A stretch of 64,000 nucleotides of DNA from Marinagarivorans sp. (GCA_028281865.1 JANQJB010000092.1:1-64000); one strand, 5' to 3'; counted from the stretch's first letter, positions 39,152 to 49,383 are shown. Made by a program: numbers and translations. The notes: a model not told the origin generated them from the letters alone.

Positions 39152-42100
39152 ATGAGATTTCCTTCATGTTTGATATTCATATCCTGCTTTTGCATCGCTT
39201 GTGCCGCATATGCGGCTAATCAGCAGCCGTTCGAGCCTCACATAGTTGAGCCCGCTAAGCAAACCTGGCTTTGGCGCGAGGTAGAGGAGTTACAAGATCA
39301 GGGCTTTTACGCGATGGCGAAGGGGCCACGCGGTCACGTCTACTTTGCAACCGAGCAAGGTCTTTTCGAATACGACGGTTACCATTTTATTAAATTAATC
39401 GGTACTGAAGGCCTGCGTACAAAATACGTTATGGCGTTGTTTGTCTCTTCTCAGCGTAATATCTATGTTCATACTGAAGATGGGCTTTACGCGTTAAACG
39501 AAGACCACTGGCAATTAATATTCGAATCCAAAAGTAGTTATTTATCTTCTCGCTCATTTGATGAGGACTCCAAAGGCAATATTTGGGTGCGTGTCTCCGA
39601 GGGTATCGTAAAAATCAATGGCTTCAACGCCGAGATGTCGATGGATTTTGCGCGCCTGCCGCTTGGTATTGCCGTGGGAGAGAATGACACGCTTTGGGTG
39701 ACTTTTTTCGATGAAACGATGGTTTATGAATGTACAACTGTGGAAAGGGAAATGCGTTTAAGGGAGCGCTGTAAACGCCATAAACCGCAAGTTACTGCTC
39801 CGGAAGTCTATAGGCGGTATATGCCTTACGTTGACAGCAAAGGTAATATTTGGGTAATTGACCGCCACCCTCACAGCGGCGTTTTACAATACGATAGTCG
39901 ACAAAAAAAATGGCTTCATCACGAGATAAATTTTGCCCATTCTTCAATTATTGAAACATACGACGGTGTAATTTTTCTAGCTTCTGACCGTTTATTGCAC
40001 CGCTTTGCTAATGGAGTATGGGATGAAATAAAGATTGCAGACATACAAATTGACTTAACTAACATCAGTTTAATTGAAACAAAAGACGGGCGGCTGTGGG
40101 TTGGCGGGTTTTTAAGTAAAGTATTTAATATTGACCGTTCGTTTCAACATTATAAAGAGTTTTCCTCATTGCTTTACCAAGGCGAAGGTCAAAATAAAGA
40201 CCATTGGTTTTTGGGATCTGATAAAGAAGTTGTTCGTTATGACGCTACCGTCGATGCATGGGAGTTACTTGAAGACAGCGAAAATATTATTCGGACTCCG
40301 GTGTCTCTGATTGTCACAGAGCGTAATGAGATTGTTATTGCCGGTAGTGACAATGCGGATATGGCGGTATCCGTTTATAAAAACGGAAAATGGCGCAAAC
40401 ATATATTTAAAAATGTATCCTATACTTCGCATTACCGAGCGTTGAAGCAGCTACACGATGGTTCGATTATTGTGGGGGCAAGCAAAATTCGTCGCCGCCG
40501 TTCGGAGGGACATGTTGGTGGAATGATACAATTTAGAATAGGCGCTAAGGGCGAGATTGCTAACGTTAAACATTTGCACCGGAAAAATAGCGGCGTAAGC
40601 AGTGGTGTTTCTGATATTGTGCAAACGCATAATTCGAATATTTATTTTTCTCAACGCTGGCCTTATTCATTTGTCGATGGCAAAGCGAAGAGGCTTGAAC
40701 TTCCAGAAACATTTAAAACTCGTTCCCCGTCAGTGATGACATGGGACGGTAATAATACGCTGTGGTTTGCGAGCTTCGGTTACGGTTTGCATTCGTATTC
40801 GGAAGGTGAATGGAAATTTTATCCGATGAAGGAATATATCAATACAAACTCTGTTGCGCAGGTACTACCGACACCAGATGGCAAAGTCTATGTGTCAACT
40901 TTTAGCGGCGTGTCCTACTACGACGGTGAAACATGGATTAAACAATTTTTGCCTGATGTCTTTAATATGAAGCGTCGTGGCGGCACAATAAAACGCGATT
41001 CGGAAAATGCGTTGTGGTTTACTTATTCGATGTCTTATTGGTACGATCGAATTAATTACGCGGAAAATAAAAATTACCTCGGATTTCCGTCGAATCGCAG
41101 TGTAAGAGTTGTTCCAGACGCAATGCCACCTAAAATCGCGATTACGCAATATCAAGATGAACTTGCTTACGATGGGCGTCAATTTATCGCATGGAAAGGT
41201 TTTGATAAATGGAATATGACTCCAGAAGGTGATTTATTATATTCGTATAAGCTTAATGACGAAATATGGTCCGATTTTGTTCATCGGGAAAATATTACTT
41301 TAGATATGTTAAATGATGGCATACACACTTTCGAAGTTAGAGTAAAAGATTCGAGTGGTAACATAGGAGCCGACGCTGCAAAAATTTCGTTTCGTGTCCT
41401 GCGACCAATTTGGAAACAAACATGGTTTATTTTTCTACTGAGTTCTCTAATCACCGCAATTGTAGGCTTGATTATCTTCATGATGCGCGAGCGAGAAAAA
41501 TATCTGAAGACTCTAGAAAAAGTCCGTTTAGAAGCGTTGCAAGATGAACTTGGTGAAACACGTAAATCGCTTTCTCTTTTGGGTTTAATGAACCAGTATC
41601 ATCACGATATTAAAGCTCCGTTGTCGATAATCGATGGTGTGATCTCGACCGATATATACGATGCACAAAAGCAACGTGACATCGTGCTTGAGCAGGTCGA
41701 AAGAGGTGAACGCTTGATTACAACGATGGCCAGTATATTGCGTGGCAAGCGCGAAAGAGAATTTAAGCCAGTAAATATTGAGAGTATCGTAAAAGACAGT
41801 TTATTTGTTTTTGAAAAACGTTTTAATAAAATCAATTATGATTTATCACACGTGCCTGAAATTATCGGTGACCCAGTTGATTTAAAAATATTGTTTGTCA
41901 ATATTATTAAAAATTCTTCAGAAGCAGGAGATATTAGGCGTGAATTGGAATTGAATGTTAAAATTTGGTGCGATAAAAACTGGGTTTACGTCGCCATTGG
42001 TGATACTGGTATAGGTATTGACAAAGATTTACTGGACAATATTTGGCAAATAGAAAGCAGTACAAAACAAAAGGGTAACGGAATTGGCTTGCAGGCGGTT

Positions 42101-42193
42101 AGTCGAATTGTTGCCGAACATAGTGGTGATGTGGATGTTCAAAGTGAGATGGGAGTAGGGACGACATTTACGTTTAGATTTCCTTTTTCTTAA
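39152..42193 (+). CDS. Membrane sensor histidine kinase with periplasmic beta-propeller and Y_Y_Y domain
   Basis: 1013 residues. A signal peptide (IFISCFCIACAAYAA) leads to a large periplasmic region of propeller-like repeats (for example YFATEQGLFEYDGYHF, SKGNIWVRVSEGIVKI, NTLWFASFGYGLHSY). A Y_Y_Y-type domain (YSYKLNDEIWSDF to GIHTFEVRVKDSSGN) and one membrane segment (WFIFLLSSLITAIVGLIIFM) follow. The kinase core has YHHDIKAPLS (His818 likely phospho-acceptor), an N box NIIKNSSEAG, GDTGIGI and KGNGIGLQAV. This is the hybrid-two-component architecture used for polysaccharide sensing in other bacteria, but no receiver or HTH is attached and no response regulator is adjacent. AAGGTGG precedes the ATG. 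Confidence 0.92.
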   Translation: MRFPSCLIFISCFCIACAAYAANQQPFEPHIVEPAKQTWLWREVEELQDQGFYAMAKGPRGHVYFATEQGLFEYDGYHFIKLIGTEGLRTKYVMALFVSSQRNIYVHTEDGLYALNEDHWQLIFESKSSYLSSRSFDEDSKGNIWVRVSEGIVKINGFNAEMSMDFARLPLGIAVGENDTLWVTFFDETMVYECTTVEREMRLRERCKRHKPQVTAPEVYRRYMPYVDSKGNIWVIDRHPHSGVLQYDSRQKKWLHHEINFAHSSIIETYDGVIFLASDRLLHRFANGVWDEIKIADIQIDLTNISLIETKDGRLWVGGFLSKVFNIDRSFQHYKEFSSLLYQGEGQNKDHWFLGSDKEVVRYDATVDAWELLEDSENIIRTPVSLIVTERNEIVIAGSDNADMAVSVYKNGKWRKHIFKNVSYTSHYRALKQLHDGSIIVGASKIRRRRSEGHVGGMIQFRIGAKGEIANVKHLHRKNSGVSSGVSDIVQTHNSNIYFSQRWPYSFVDGKAKRLELPETFKTRSPSVMTWDGNNTLWFASFGYGLHSYSEGEWKFYPMKEYINTNSVAQVLPTPDGKVYVSTFSGVSYYDGETWIKQFLPDVFNMKRRGGTIKRDSENALWFTYSMSYWYDRINYAENKNYLGFPSNRSVRVVPDAMPPKIAITQYQDELAYDGRQFIAWKGFDKWNMTPEGDLLYSYKLNDEIWSDFVHRENITLDMLNDGIHTFEVRVKDSSGNIGADAAKISFRVLRPIWKQTWFIFLLSSLITAIVGLIIFMMREREKYLKTLEKVRLEALQDELGETRKSLSLLGLMNQYHHDIKAPLSIIDGVISTDIYDAQKQRDIVLEQVERGERLITTMASILRGKREREFKPVNIESIVKDSLFVFEKRFNKINYDLSHVPEIIGDPVDLKILFVNIIKNSSEAGDIRRELELNVKIWCDKNWVYVAIGDTGIGIDKDLLDNIWQIESSTKQKGNGIGLQAVSRIVAEHSGDVDVQSEMGVGTTFTFRFPFS

Positions 42194-42353
42194 CGTTGTT
42201 CGTTTGACAGGCTAGCAGCATTGTTGTTGTCTTGAACTAGATTAAAATAGAAGAATCGTCACGGAGACTTCGGGTATTGGTACCTTGGCTAAAATTACGA
42301 AAGGTGTCGATATTATGTTAATTCCAACTGACCCAAGCTAGGTTAACCACTCT

Positions 42354-42824
42354 ATGCTCACTCCAGAAAAACAACTCGCTTTGGCAATAAAAATTGCCAG
42401 CGAGGTTCACGTCAATCAATTTGATAAGGGCGGTAAGCCTTACATTCTTCATCCTCTGTATGTTATGCAGCAAGTTCTCTTCGATACGGAACTTGCTGCA
42501 ATCGCAGTGCTTCACGATGTTATCGAGGATGGCCAGGGTGAAGCGACATTGGAAAAATTACGTAGTATGGGCTTTTCTGAACGTGTGCTTGTCGCGCTAG
42601 ATTTGCTGACTCATAAAGAAGGCCAAGACTATCTTGAATCGTATATTCCACTTATTTGTACTAACTATGATGCAATAAGGGTCAAGCGCAAAGATTTAGA
42701 ACATAACAGTAATATTACTCGTTTGAAAGGTGTCCGAGAGAAAGATTTTAAAAGGCTGGAAAAATATCACAAAGCATTTTCGATGCTTGAAAAGGCAAAG
42801 AAAAAATTCATTGCAAAGGCGTAA
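42354..42824 (+). CDS. Small RelA/SpoT-type HD hydrolase-like protein
   Basis: 156 residues consisting of an HD domain alone. It has the order seen in (p)ppGpp hydrolase domains: KGGKPYILHPLYV, the metal site HDVIED (AVLHDVIEDGQG), and VKRKDLEHNSNI in the place of the DRLHN segment. No synthetase, TGS or ACT domain is present. It could be a small alarmone hydrolase or act on another nucleotide. It is 160 bp downstream of the sensor kinase and convergent with the metalloprotease gene. Confidence 0.8.
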   Translation: MLTPEKQLALAIKIASEVHVNQFDKGGKPYILHPLYVMQQVLFDTELAAIAVLHDVIEDGQGEATLEKLRSMGFSERVLVALDLLTHKEGQDYLESYIPLICTNYDAIRVKRKDLEHNSNITRLKGVREKDFKRLEKYHKAFSMLEKAKKKFIAKA

Positions 42825-42875
42825 CTATTTATATGTTATTGTTTTGGCGGAGTGGTGATTTGTATTCCAAGTGAG

Positions 42876-42893
42876 AAAGGGTTCCCTCCCTTT
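42876..42893. terminator. Hairpin between convergent genes
   Basis: AAAGGG (42876-42881) pairs with CCCTTT (42888-42893) over TTCCCT; the flanking GTG/CAC can extend it. It lies between the HD gene and the end of the metalloprotease gene. T-runs are short, so activity is uncertain. Confidence 0.4.
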
Positions 42894-42906
42894 GCCCACT
42901 CGCACA

Positions 42907-45900
42907 TTACAACGTGGTAGCGCTAACGGTATTGGTATGTTGAGAACACCCAAAGCTATTACACGCTCGCAATCGAAAGTAATAGGTTGTGTTGCGCTTC
43001 AGTTTTTTGGCTGTGTGAGATGTTATATCAGCGCCCAATACTTTCGTTTTCACGCCGCTACTAAAATCTTCTTTCTTACTCCACTGTAATTCATAAGACG
43101 TCTCGTCTACAACGTCACTCCATGTCGCATCAATTTTTTTTGACGAGACAGGTAGCAGACTTAAGTTTGCAGGAATGGGAGGAACTCCCACATTAACAAC
43201 GCTAATGTTAATTGTTTCCTCATCTTGCAGGTCGCCATCATCGACGCTAAAGGTAATACTGTAATCACCACTTTGCTCAGAACTTGGCACCCAACTAAAA
43301 GTTTGTGTGGCTGTGTTGAAAGTCGAACCTGGAGGCAGTATAGCGGCACTGTAAATTAAAGTATCTTGGTCCGGGTCATTTGCGGTCACACTAAATTCAA
43401 GTAGGTCATTTTCATTTACTGTTTTATCGCCAATTGAATCTAATACGGGTGCTAAATTAACGGGCAGAACTTCGACAATAAAATTATCTGCACTTTCTAG
43501 TTCACTATCGTTTACACGAGCTGTAAACGTATAAGTTCCCACTTGAATCGTATTTGGTGTCCAACTGAACGAAGCGCTGTTATCACCGTTATCGATAAAA
43601 CTCGCACCGATAGTGCTTAGATCACTGCCGTCATCAAGCGTCATCGTTATAGTAAGAGAATCACCATCTGGATCGCTTGCAGTGACATTAAATTGCAGTA
43701 ATTCACTTTCGTTTATTGTTGTATCGCTAATGGGATCCAGCTGTGGTGCTAAATTAACATTTTGAACGACAATTGAAAAATTCTCTTCAACCTCAGATTC
43801 GCCATCGTTAGCTCGCGCGACAAATAAATAAGTCCCTGCCTGAATAGTTGTGGGCGTCCAGTTAAATGTGCCTGTGTTATCACCGTTGTCGATAAAACTC
43901 GCACCAATTGTGCTTAACTCACTGCCATCTTCGAGTATCGTGGTTAAACTAAGTGCATCACCATTTGCATCCGACGCATTAATACTAAAACTGAGAGGCT
44001 CACCTTCGTCGATTGTTTGATCGAGTACAGGGTCAATCGTAGGAGGAGCATTTCCCGCAGGTGTAAAATCTGTTAACAGTATATTGCGAGCATCAATGAA
44101 GCCTAATGATAAGCGACGTTGAATACTGCCAGTTTGCAGGTCAAACTCTAATAATTCAGGTGTTAAATAATGTATTGCATATCCACGAACTCCATCTGGA
44201 TGCAGCGCGACACCGCTCGTTCCATTAATTTCCGGCCCTAAGTCGATGGGCGTAATCATTTCAAGGTCTAAATCAACGAGCGCAAGCTTATGTGAACCTA
44301 CTTGAAAAGGCCCCGCGATAGCAAGATCGGGATCAGCCAAGCTTGACCTTAAAAAGTCCAAGCCATTAAGCCCCGAAAACATATCATTTTCCAGGTCTGT
44401 CGTTGTGTCAATCCATACCGCATCTGCCGCTGTATTGGTTTGCGTCACTAACGCTTTTGTGCCTATCATTGCAATCGATTCCGCGTTACCTTGCACAGGA
44501 ACAGTCGTTATTGGAGCAAGGCTAGTTGTATCCAAGACTGAAATAAAACCGCTATTCTTATTGGCGACATATAACTTAGCCCCATCGTTAGTTATTGCGA
44601 TACCTTTTGGAAATGAGCCCACTTGTGTTTCTGCGACGATGGAATTTGTTGCTGTGTTAATTTTGTAAACTTTATCGCTACCGCTTCCACTGACAAATAG
44701 AGACTGTTGATCAGGGGATAAAGTTAAATCATAGGAGTCCGCTTGGCTCTCTAAAGGAATATCAATTGTCGCTAGCGAAAATAAACTTGCACCATCGGAC
44801 GAATTATTTGGATTTGTTCCTGTATCCTGCGCTATCGGATTCGGTGGAGGGATATCCACCTGAATGACATCCAAACTAATTTTTTCTCCAGCAGCTGCTG
44901 TAAAGTTAACTGTTTTGAGGTGCCAAGCCGACTGGTAGTAATACACAATATAATAGGTCGTGTCTGCCACCAATTTTATTGAATAACGCCCACTGGGTGT
45001 AAGCCTCATAGCTGCAGATGCCCATTGACTATTGGTAACATTCCAAACAACAATATTCAAACTGTCTACACCAATTGGTGTGCTACCGTCGTTTGCTACG
45101 GTGCCTGCTACAACCTCAAATGATGGCAGCCCCTGGCTTAAATCGACTGTGAGTTGACTAATTTCATCGCCATCTAAAGCGAAATCGTTATCGGTGTCTG
45201 GGTTGTTTACGTCTGTACCGAATAGCGTCTCAAGGCTATCGATTAAGCCGTCGCCGTCTGTATCATAGTAGCTTGGCGTTGTTGGTGGAAGTTCAGGCAC
45301 AAGAGAAATAAATGTTACTTTATCTGTACCAAAATTAGAGACGTAAAGACCCGATTGAGCATCGCTAAAGACTTGTCCCACCGGATAAGAAAGGCCTTCC
45401 ACTGTGTCTACTTCATGCATTGTTTTTGTATCTACCGCTGAAAGTTCTCCGCTACCTGTTTTACTAATAAATAATAAGGGCTCACCAGAAAGTCCAATTT
45501 GTATACTGCGAGTTAAACTCTGAAAGTTATCGCCGCTACTTGTTTCAACCGTTACGTAGAAATTTAAAAGACTACCCGGGTTTTGCAGTGGAACGGTAAC
45601 AGAAAAAGGATCGGGACTAAGTGCTAGGGTGTTAACTACAGGTGGCCCACCATCAACGGAATAAATAAGGGATGCGTCGGTAAGCGCTCCTGTGACGGTC
45701 AAGTTTAGCTTACCTGCTATTTCGAAGGCTCTAGCATTGCGTAATAATTTTGGCAGTGGTTCTAATTGCACTATCGGTCGAAAATTAACAGATTCACTGC
45801 TTCCACCTAAGATAGAAACGGGGTTGGCCTCGCTACTATCGTAGGTAAGCTTATGATACATTTTATTCAATTCGAACTTGGCCGGAAATTTAGCCGGTAC

Positions 45901-46920
45901 AGCGGCATTAGCAATACCACCAAAATTCCAACTACCAACAAACCCGGGCCCTGAACCATCAATAGGTTCAACCCGCACTTCATATTGACCGGGTGGAACA
46001 CCTTGCATACGAAAGTTTTCCGCTTGATAGACTCCTTCCACCATACCGCTCATCACACTAATTTCTTCGCCTGTTACTAAGTTTTTTGCCACAATATGCG
46101 CACCAAACAAAGGACTGTCATTGTTGTCGTGCACTACGCCAACTATTTCGCCGCTTTGACTATCTTGTGGCAAATAAAGGGATTTCAGACCTGTTATATC
46201 GTCGAGTTCAATTGTTCGATAACGGCTATTTGCAGGGCGGTCACCATCTCCCGGCACGTTCCAAATGCCCAAGGGGTACATGGTTGGTGTTGCCGCTGAC
46301 TCACGTATACCGATAGCGGTGTGATCCAAACCTAAAACGTGGCCGATTTCGTGTGTTGTTAAACCTTGAATATCATTGCTATAAATTCCGGTGACATCAT
46401 CACCTTCGCACGGGCAGCCCAAAGGCTCGCCATCGATATCATTCTGTGAGGTAAACCATCTAATGTTGTGGTCATTTAAATGAATATCGGTATCTAATAT
46501 TTCACCTGTAGTATTGTCATAGGTAATAATCGTTACACCGCCATAACCTACATCGCCTATATCTGCAAAGAAGATGACATTTTCGCCATCAAAACCGTAG
46601 CTATTGGTATCCGTACCTTGCAAAGAAAATTGCACACCCACATCTGCTACATTTTCCCAGGTTTGAAAAGCAAGTTCTATTGCCTCAAATTCGTCGATTT
46701 CCGGCGCACCAGCGACGACGTTAATATCGCTAGTTCCAGCATTATTGATTGCAAAAGGAATGGGTACACCGTCCAGTACCTGCTGCCAATAAATGGGTTT
46801 AAGCTCTTCTTCCGAACCGTTAGTTTTAATATAGGCAAGCGGTGTGTGTGCCCAAGCGAGATTTGATCCAAACACACAAAGGCATAAAAAGAATATAATT
46901 TGTTTAATAATAAGTTTCAT
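42907..46920 (-). CDS. Secreted matrixin-type metalloprotease with propeller, Ig-like and FN3 domains
   Basis: 1337 residues, exported by a signal peptide ending NLAWA. The catalytic domain carries the zinc motif HEIGHVLGLDH (190-200; ligands His190, His194, His200) typical of metzincins/matrixins. Downstream are a carboxypeptidase-regulatory-like fold (EIVGVVHDNNDSPLFGAH), a calcium-type thrombospondin-3 segment (DTDGDGLIDSLETLFGTD), YVTN-type propeller repeats (LYVANKNSGFISVLDT), three cadherin/He_PIG-like Ig repeats (APVLDSIGDKTVNEND and two close relatives) and a C-terminal FN3 domain (TYYFRLRACNSFGCS). AGGAGA precedes the ATG. It lies 14 bp after the smaller exported protein gene, forming an operon with it. 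Likely degrades extracellular protein; target unknown. Confidence 0.88.
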   Translation of the reverse strand: MKLIIKQIIFFLCLCVFGSNLAWAHTPLAYIKTNGSEEELKPIYWQQVLDGVPIPFAINNAGTSDINVVAGAPEIDEFEAIELAFQTWENVADVGVQFSLQGTDTNSYGFDGENVIFFADIGDVGYGGVTIITYDNTTGEILDTDIHLNDHNIRWFTSQNDIDGEPLGCPCEGDDVTGIYSNDIQGLTTHEIGHVLGLDHTAIGIRESAATPTMYPLGIWNVPGDGDRPANSRYRTIELDDITGLKSLYLPQDSQSGEIVGVVHDNNDSPLFGAHIVAKNLVTGEEISVMSGMVEGVYQAENFRMQGVPPGQYEVRVEPIDGSGPGFVGSWNFGGIANAAVPAKFPAKFELNKMYHKLTYDSSEANPVSILGGSSESVNFRPIVQLEPLPKLLRNARAFEIAGKLNLTVTGALTDASLIYSVDGGPPVVNTLALSPDPFSVTVPLQNPGSLLNFYVTVETSSGDNFQSLTRSIQIGLSGEPLLFISKTGSGELSAVDTKTMHEVDTVEGLSYPVGQVFSDAQSGLYVSNFGTDKVTFISLVPELPPTTPSYYDTDGDGLIDSLETLFGTDVNNPDTDNDFALDGDEISQLTVDLSQGLPSFEVVAGTVANDGSTPIGVDSLNIVVWNVTNSQWASAAMRLTPSGRYSIKLVADTTYYIVYYYQSAWHLKTVNFTAAAGEKISLDVIQVDIPPPNPIAQDTGTNPNNSSDGASLFSLATIDIPLESQADSYDLTLSPDQQSLFVSGSGSDKVYKINTATNSIVAETQVGSFPKGIAITNDGAKLYVANKNSGFISVLDTTSLAPITTVPVQGNAESIAMIGTKALVTQTNTAADAVWIDTTTDLENDMFSGLNGLDFLRSSLADPDLAIAGPFQVGSHKLALVDLDLEMITPIDLGPEINGTSGVALHPDGVRGYAIHYLTPELLEFDLQTGSIQRRLSLGFIDARNILLTDFTPAGNAPPTIDPVLDQTIDEGEPLSFSINASDANGDALSLTTILEDGSELSTIGASFIDNGDNTGTFNWTPTTIQAGTYLFVARANDGESEVEENFSIVVQNVNLAPQLDPISDTTINESELLQFNVTASDPDGDSLTITMTLDDGSDLSTIGASFIDNGDNSASFSWTPNTIQVGTYTFTARVNDSELESADNFIVEVLPVNLAPVLDSIGDKTVNENDLLEFSVTANDPDQDTLIYSAAILPPGSTFNTATQTFSWVPSSEQSGDYSITFSVDDGDLQDEETINISVVNVGVPPIPANLSLLPVSSKKIDATWSDVVDETSYELQWSKKEDFSSGVKTKVLGADITSHTAKKLKRNTTYYFRLRACNSFGCSQHTNTVSATTL

Positions 46921-46934
46921 TTTTGAGTCTCCTC

Positions 46935-47732
46935 TTAGTTTGTTTTCGGAGACGAAGGATTATTACTATGTAGTTTATGGCTTTGTGATTTATGACTGTA
47001 TGGTTTGTGTCTATGTTTTGGTTTGTCATGTTTTAGCTTATGTCCCTTTGTTTTCGCTTTTTTTCTTAACATTTTTATCGCTGAATCAAGATCTTCCAGC
47101 GCAGGTATTTCATCAGACTCTTGGAACATTGATTTCAAGCGTTTTTTACCTGCACGCTTACCCCATGCCACCACTTGTTTACCATTAGTAGTGTTGTGTT
47201 TAATATCATATTTACCATTTTTAATATCTACGAGACTATACGCGTTCTGTGTAGGATCTTGTTTTAAAAATAACAAGCTGCGCTGACCCGGCATAAAGCG
47301 CGGCCCGCCAACTATGACTTGAGATATATTACCAACGGTCCCACCAATTGAGTGCACACGAATGTGTTGTTTGTTATCCTGAGCTTCGATAATTGAGTCT
47401 TCAACAGCATAGGTGGCTACTGTTGAAATACGTGTGCGTTGGCTATTCCATGTTGCTTTTACATCGACACACCGCGCTACTACAATACTATCGGCTTTTG
47501 CGATGAGACTCTCATCACTGATTGCTTGTAGTGTTGAAGCGAGAGTAGAGGGTGAATTAATAATTAGGGAAAGCAGTGCGTATAGAAACAGATATCTTGT
47601 GCAATTAGGTTTAATTTTATTCGCCTTGGTTGTTTTTTGACTGCTTTTTCTATTATTGAAAGTTTGAAGGTTTGTTATTTTAAGTTTGATCTGTTTTATG
47701 AATGGGATAATAAACGTTGCACTGAGAGTCAT
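46935..47732 (-). CDS. Exported protein of unknown function with Lys/His-rich tail
   Basis: 265 residues, not recognised. A hydrophobic segment (YLFLYALLSLIINSPSTLAS) at about residues 47-66 looks like a signal peptide with an unusually long N-region, so the true start may be downstream at a non-ATG codon. The middle part (SLIAKADSIVVARCVDVKA, VHSIGGTVGNISQVIVGG, GQRSLLFLKQDP) resembles small exported proteins I associate with secreted metalloproteases. The last 40 residues are rich in His and Lys (HKLKHDKPKHRHKPYSHK), possibly metal- or polyanion-binding. First gene of the operon with the matrixin-type protease. Confidence 0.75.
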   Translation of the reverse strand: MTLSATFIIPFIKQIKLKITNLQTFNNRKSSQKTTKANKIKPNCTRYLFLYALLSLIINSPSTLASTLQAISDESLIAKADSIVVARCVDVKATWNSQRTRISTVATYAVEDSIIEAQDNKQHIRVHSIGGTVGNISQVIVGGPRFMPGQRSLLFLKQDPTQNAYSLVDIKNGKYDIKHNTTNGKQVVAWGKRAGKKRLKSMFQESDEIPALEDLDSAIKMLRKKAKTKGHKLKHDKPKHRHKPYSHKSQSHKLHSNNPSSPKTN

Positions 47733-48408
47733 ATCTTATTTTCCTTTAAAGGCTGCATGGTAAACTATAAACCCCGCACCAGCTTTTCTAAAAATATAGT
47801 TTTGGCCTTGTTTCGATGTTTTTACTGACTGAAAACTGTAAAATACGAAAAATAAATTTAGGGAATTAAGAGCTGGTCCAAGGCTGGGGTGAAAAATTTT
47901 TGTTAATTTATTGTGTTATCAATACTTTTTACAACAAAATTTTTAATTAACTCGATAAGCGTAGACTAGGTTTTTTTCTATTTCAAGACAAGTAGAAAAA
48001 CTACTAATAAATGTTTGTTTTTTCGGCCGTTCGCGATCATTGAAGGCCTCGTGTTAAATCACAACCCGATAAAAATATGCTTGTCAACAAACTCTAACAA
48101 ATCTAAACAAAGCCTAACAAAATCAGAACAAAGCAGTAGCAAAACACACAAGCCTACATTCGATGCATTGTTTAAATTTTTGCTCTATGTGGGGCGCACC
48201 ATGCGTTATGTCGGTATTCATAAGAGGAAATCGAAACAAACCAATGCATAAATGCTAGTTCAATATCATTGATACCAACCAATTGCTCGTTTTTCACATG
48301 TCAATATGATACCTTTTCGATTTTTCAAGAGGATCACTGGCATCCTACTATATATTGAAGTCAATTTTTTGACTTCAACTGCGATTTGAATAATCTATAG
48401 GTTAAGAT
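47733..48408. other. 676-bp AT-rich intergenic region
   Basis: No gene is convincingly present. A 78-codon frame at 48015-48251 has low-complexity Ser/Lys/Thr composition driven by CTAACAAA-like microrepeats (about 48085-48140), and I do not accept it. Promoters for the divergent protease operon and the AraC gene should lie here, but I could not pick them out. Confidence 0.5.
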
Positions 48409-49350
48409 ATGCCTAGACGTACACAATCCAATAGCAACGAACTGATAAGGTCGTATGTTCCAGGTGATCACAAAAAAAATATTAGTAGAAAAAAATGGGA
48501 TACATTTGATATAGATATATTTAATGTTCATTCGGAAATTAGTTCTTGTGCAATTCCTCCAATTAACAGCCATATTTTTTGTTATACATCGCCCGAAGAT
48601 TTTGTTTTGGGTTCTAAACGTTATAGGGCCCGTGTTCATGTCTCAGGAGAACGTGTTTTCGAAGGAAACACAAAAAACGATCATTGCTTTTTAACCCCAC
48701 GATTACATGATGTTCATTGGGATGCTTGTTCCATAGATAAAAATAAAGTTTATAAAAAAACTTTTCTTGTCATTCTCAACGAACAGCTAGAGAAAATTGC
48801 GCTGGAAAATTTTAAAGTTGACCCCGACCTCATAGAAATTATTCCGAACTACGGATTTCGAGATGCTTATTTGGCCAATGCTGCTAATGCACTAGCAAAA
48901 ACTGATCGAACAGAAAATAAAGAAAACCGTGTTTATGTAGAAACATTGACGCAGTCTTTTAATACTCATTTGATGCATCATTTTACTAACCGAAAATTAA
49001 ATAAAGAGCAAATAAAAAGTGCAATATCCAGTGTCGGTTTGCGCCGAATTAATCACTTTATTAAAAACAATATCTCAGAGGAAATATCGTTAGATGATCT
49101 AGCACAAGTAGCGGGTATGAGCCCATATTATTTTATTAGGCAATTCCAGCAAACTACCGGTATGCCGCCTCACCAATACTTAATTTATGAACGAATGAGA
49201 ATGGCGAAAAACTTACTGAGTAAGACCAACTTATCTATTTTAGATATAGCTCTCGAGATTGGCTATTCGAGTTCTAGTAGTTTTAGCTATGCATTTCGCA
49301 AAGCATTTGGAGTGACGCCCTCGTTCTACCGGCGCGACTTAAAATATTAG
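48409..49350 (+). CDS. AraC-family transcriptional regulator
   Basis: 313 residues. The C-terminal 100 residues are a classic AraC double helix-turn-helix: ISLDDLAQVAGMSPYYFIRQ, then FQQTTGMPPHQYLIYERM, LSILDIALEIGYSSSSSF and AFRKAFGVTPSFYRR. The N-terminal 200 residues form a ligand/dimer region with no motif I recognise. The next intact gene downstream on the same strand is the second DUF1592 gene, 845 bp away, so a regulatory link is possible but unproven. No Shine-Dalgarno of note. Confidence 0.92.
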   Translation: MPRRTQSNSNELIRSYVPGDHKKNISRKKWDTFDIDIFNVHSEISSCAIPPINSHIFCYTSPEDFVLGSKRYRARVHVSGERVFEGNTKNDHCFLTPRLHDVHWDACSIDKNKVYKKTFLVILNEQLEKIALENFKVDPDLIEIIPNYGFRDAYLANAANALAKTDRTENKENRVYVETLTQSFNTHLMHHFTNRKLNKEQIKSAISSVGLRRINHFIKNNISEEISLDDLAQVAGMSPYYFIRQFQQTTGMPPHQYLIYERMRMAKNLLSKTNLSILDIALEIGYSSSSSFSYAFRKAFGVTPSFYRRDLKY

Positions 49351-49383
49351 CCCTTATAGATACATAAGATTTTTAACATTGAT

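Noticed and set aside
48015-48251. 78-codon frame between the protease operon and the AraC gene
   Set aside because: Low-complexity Ser/Lys/Thr sequence from CTAACAAA microrepeats, with no ribosome site.
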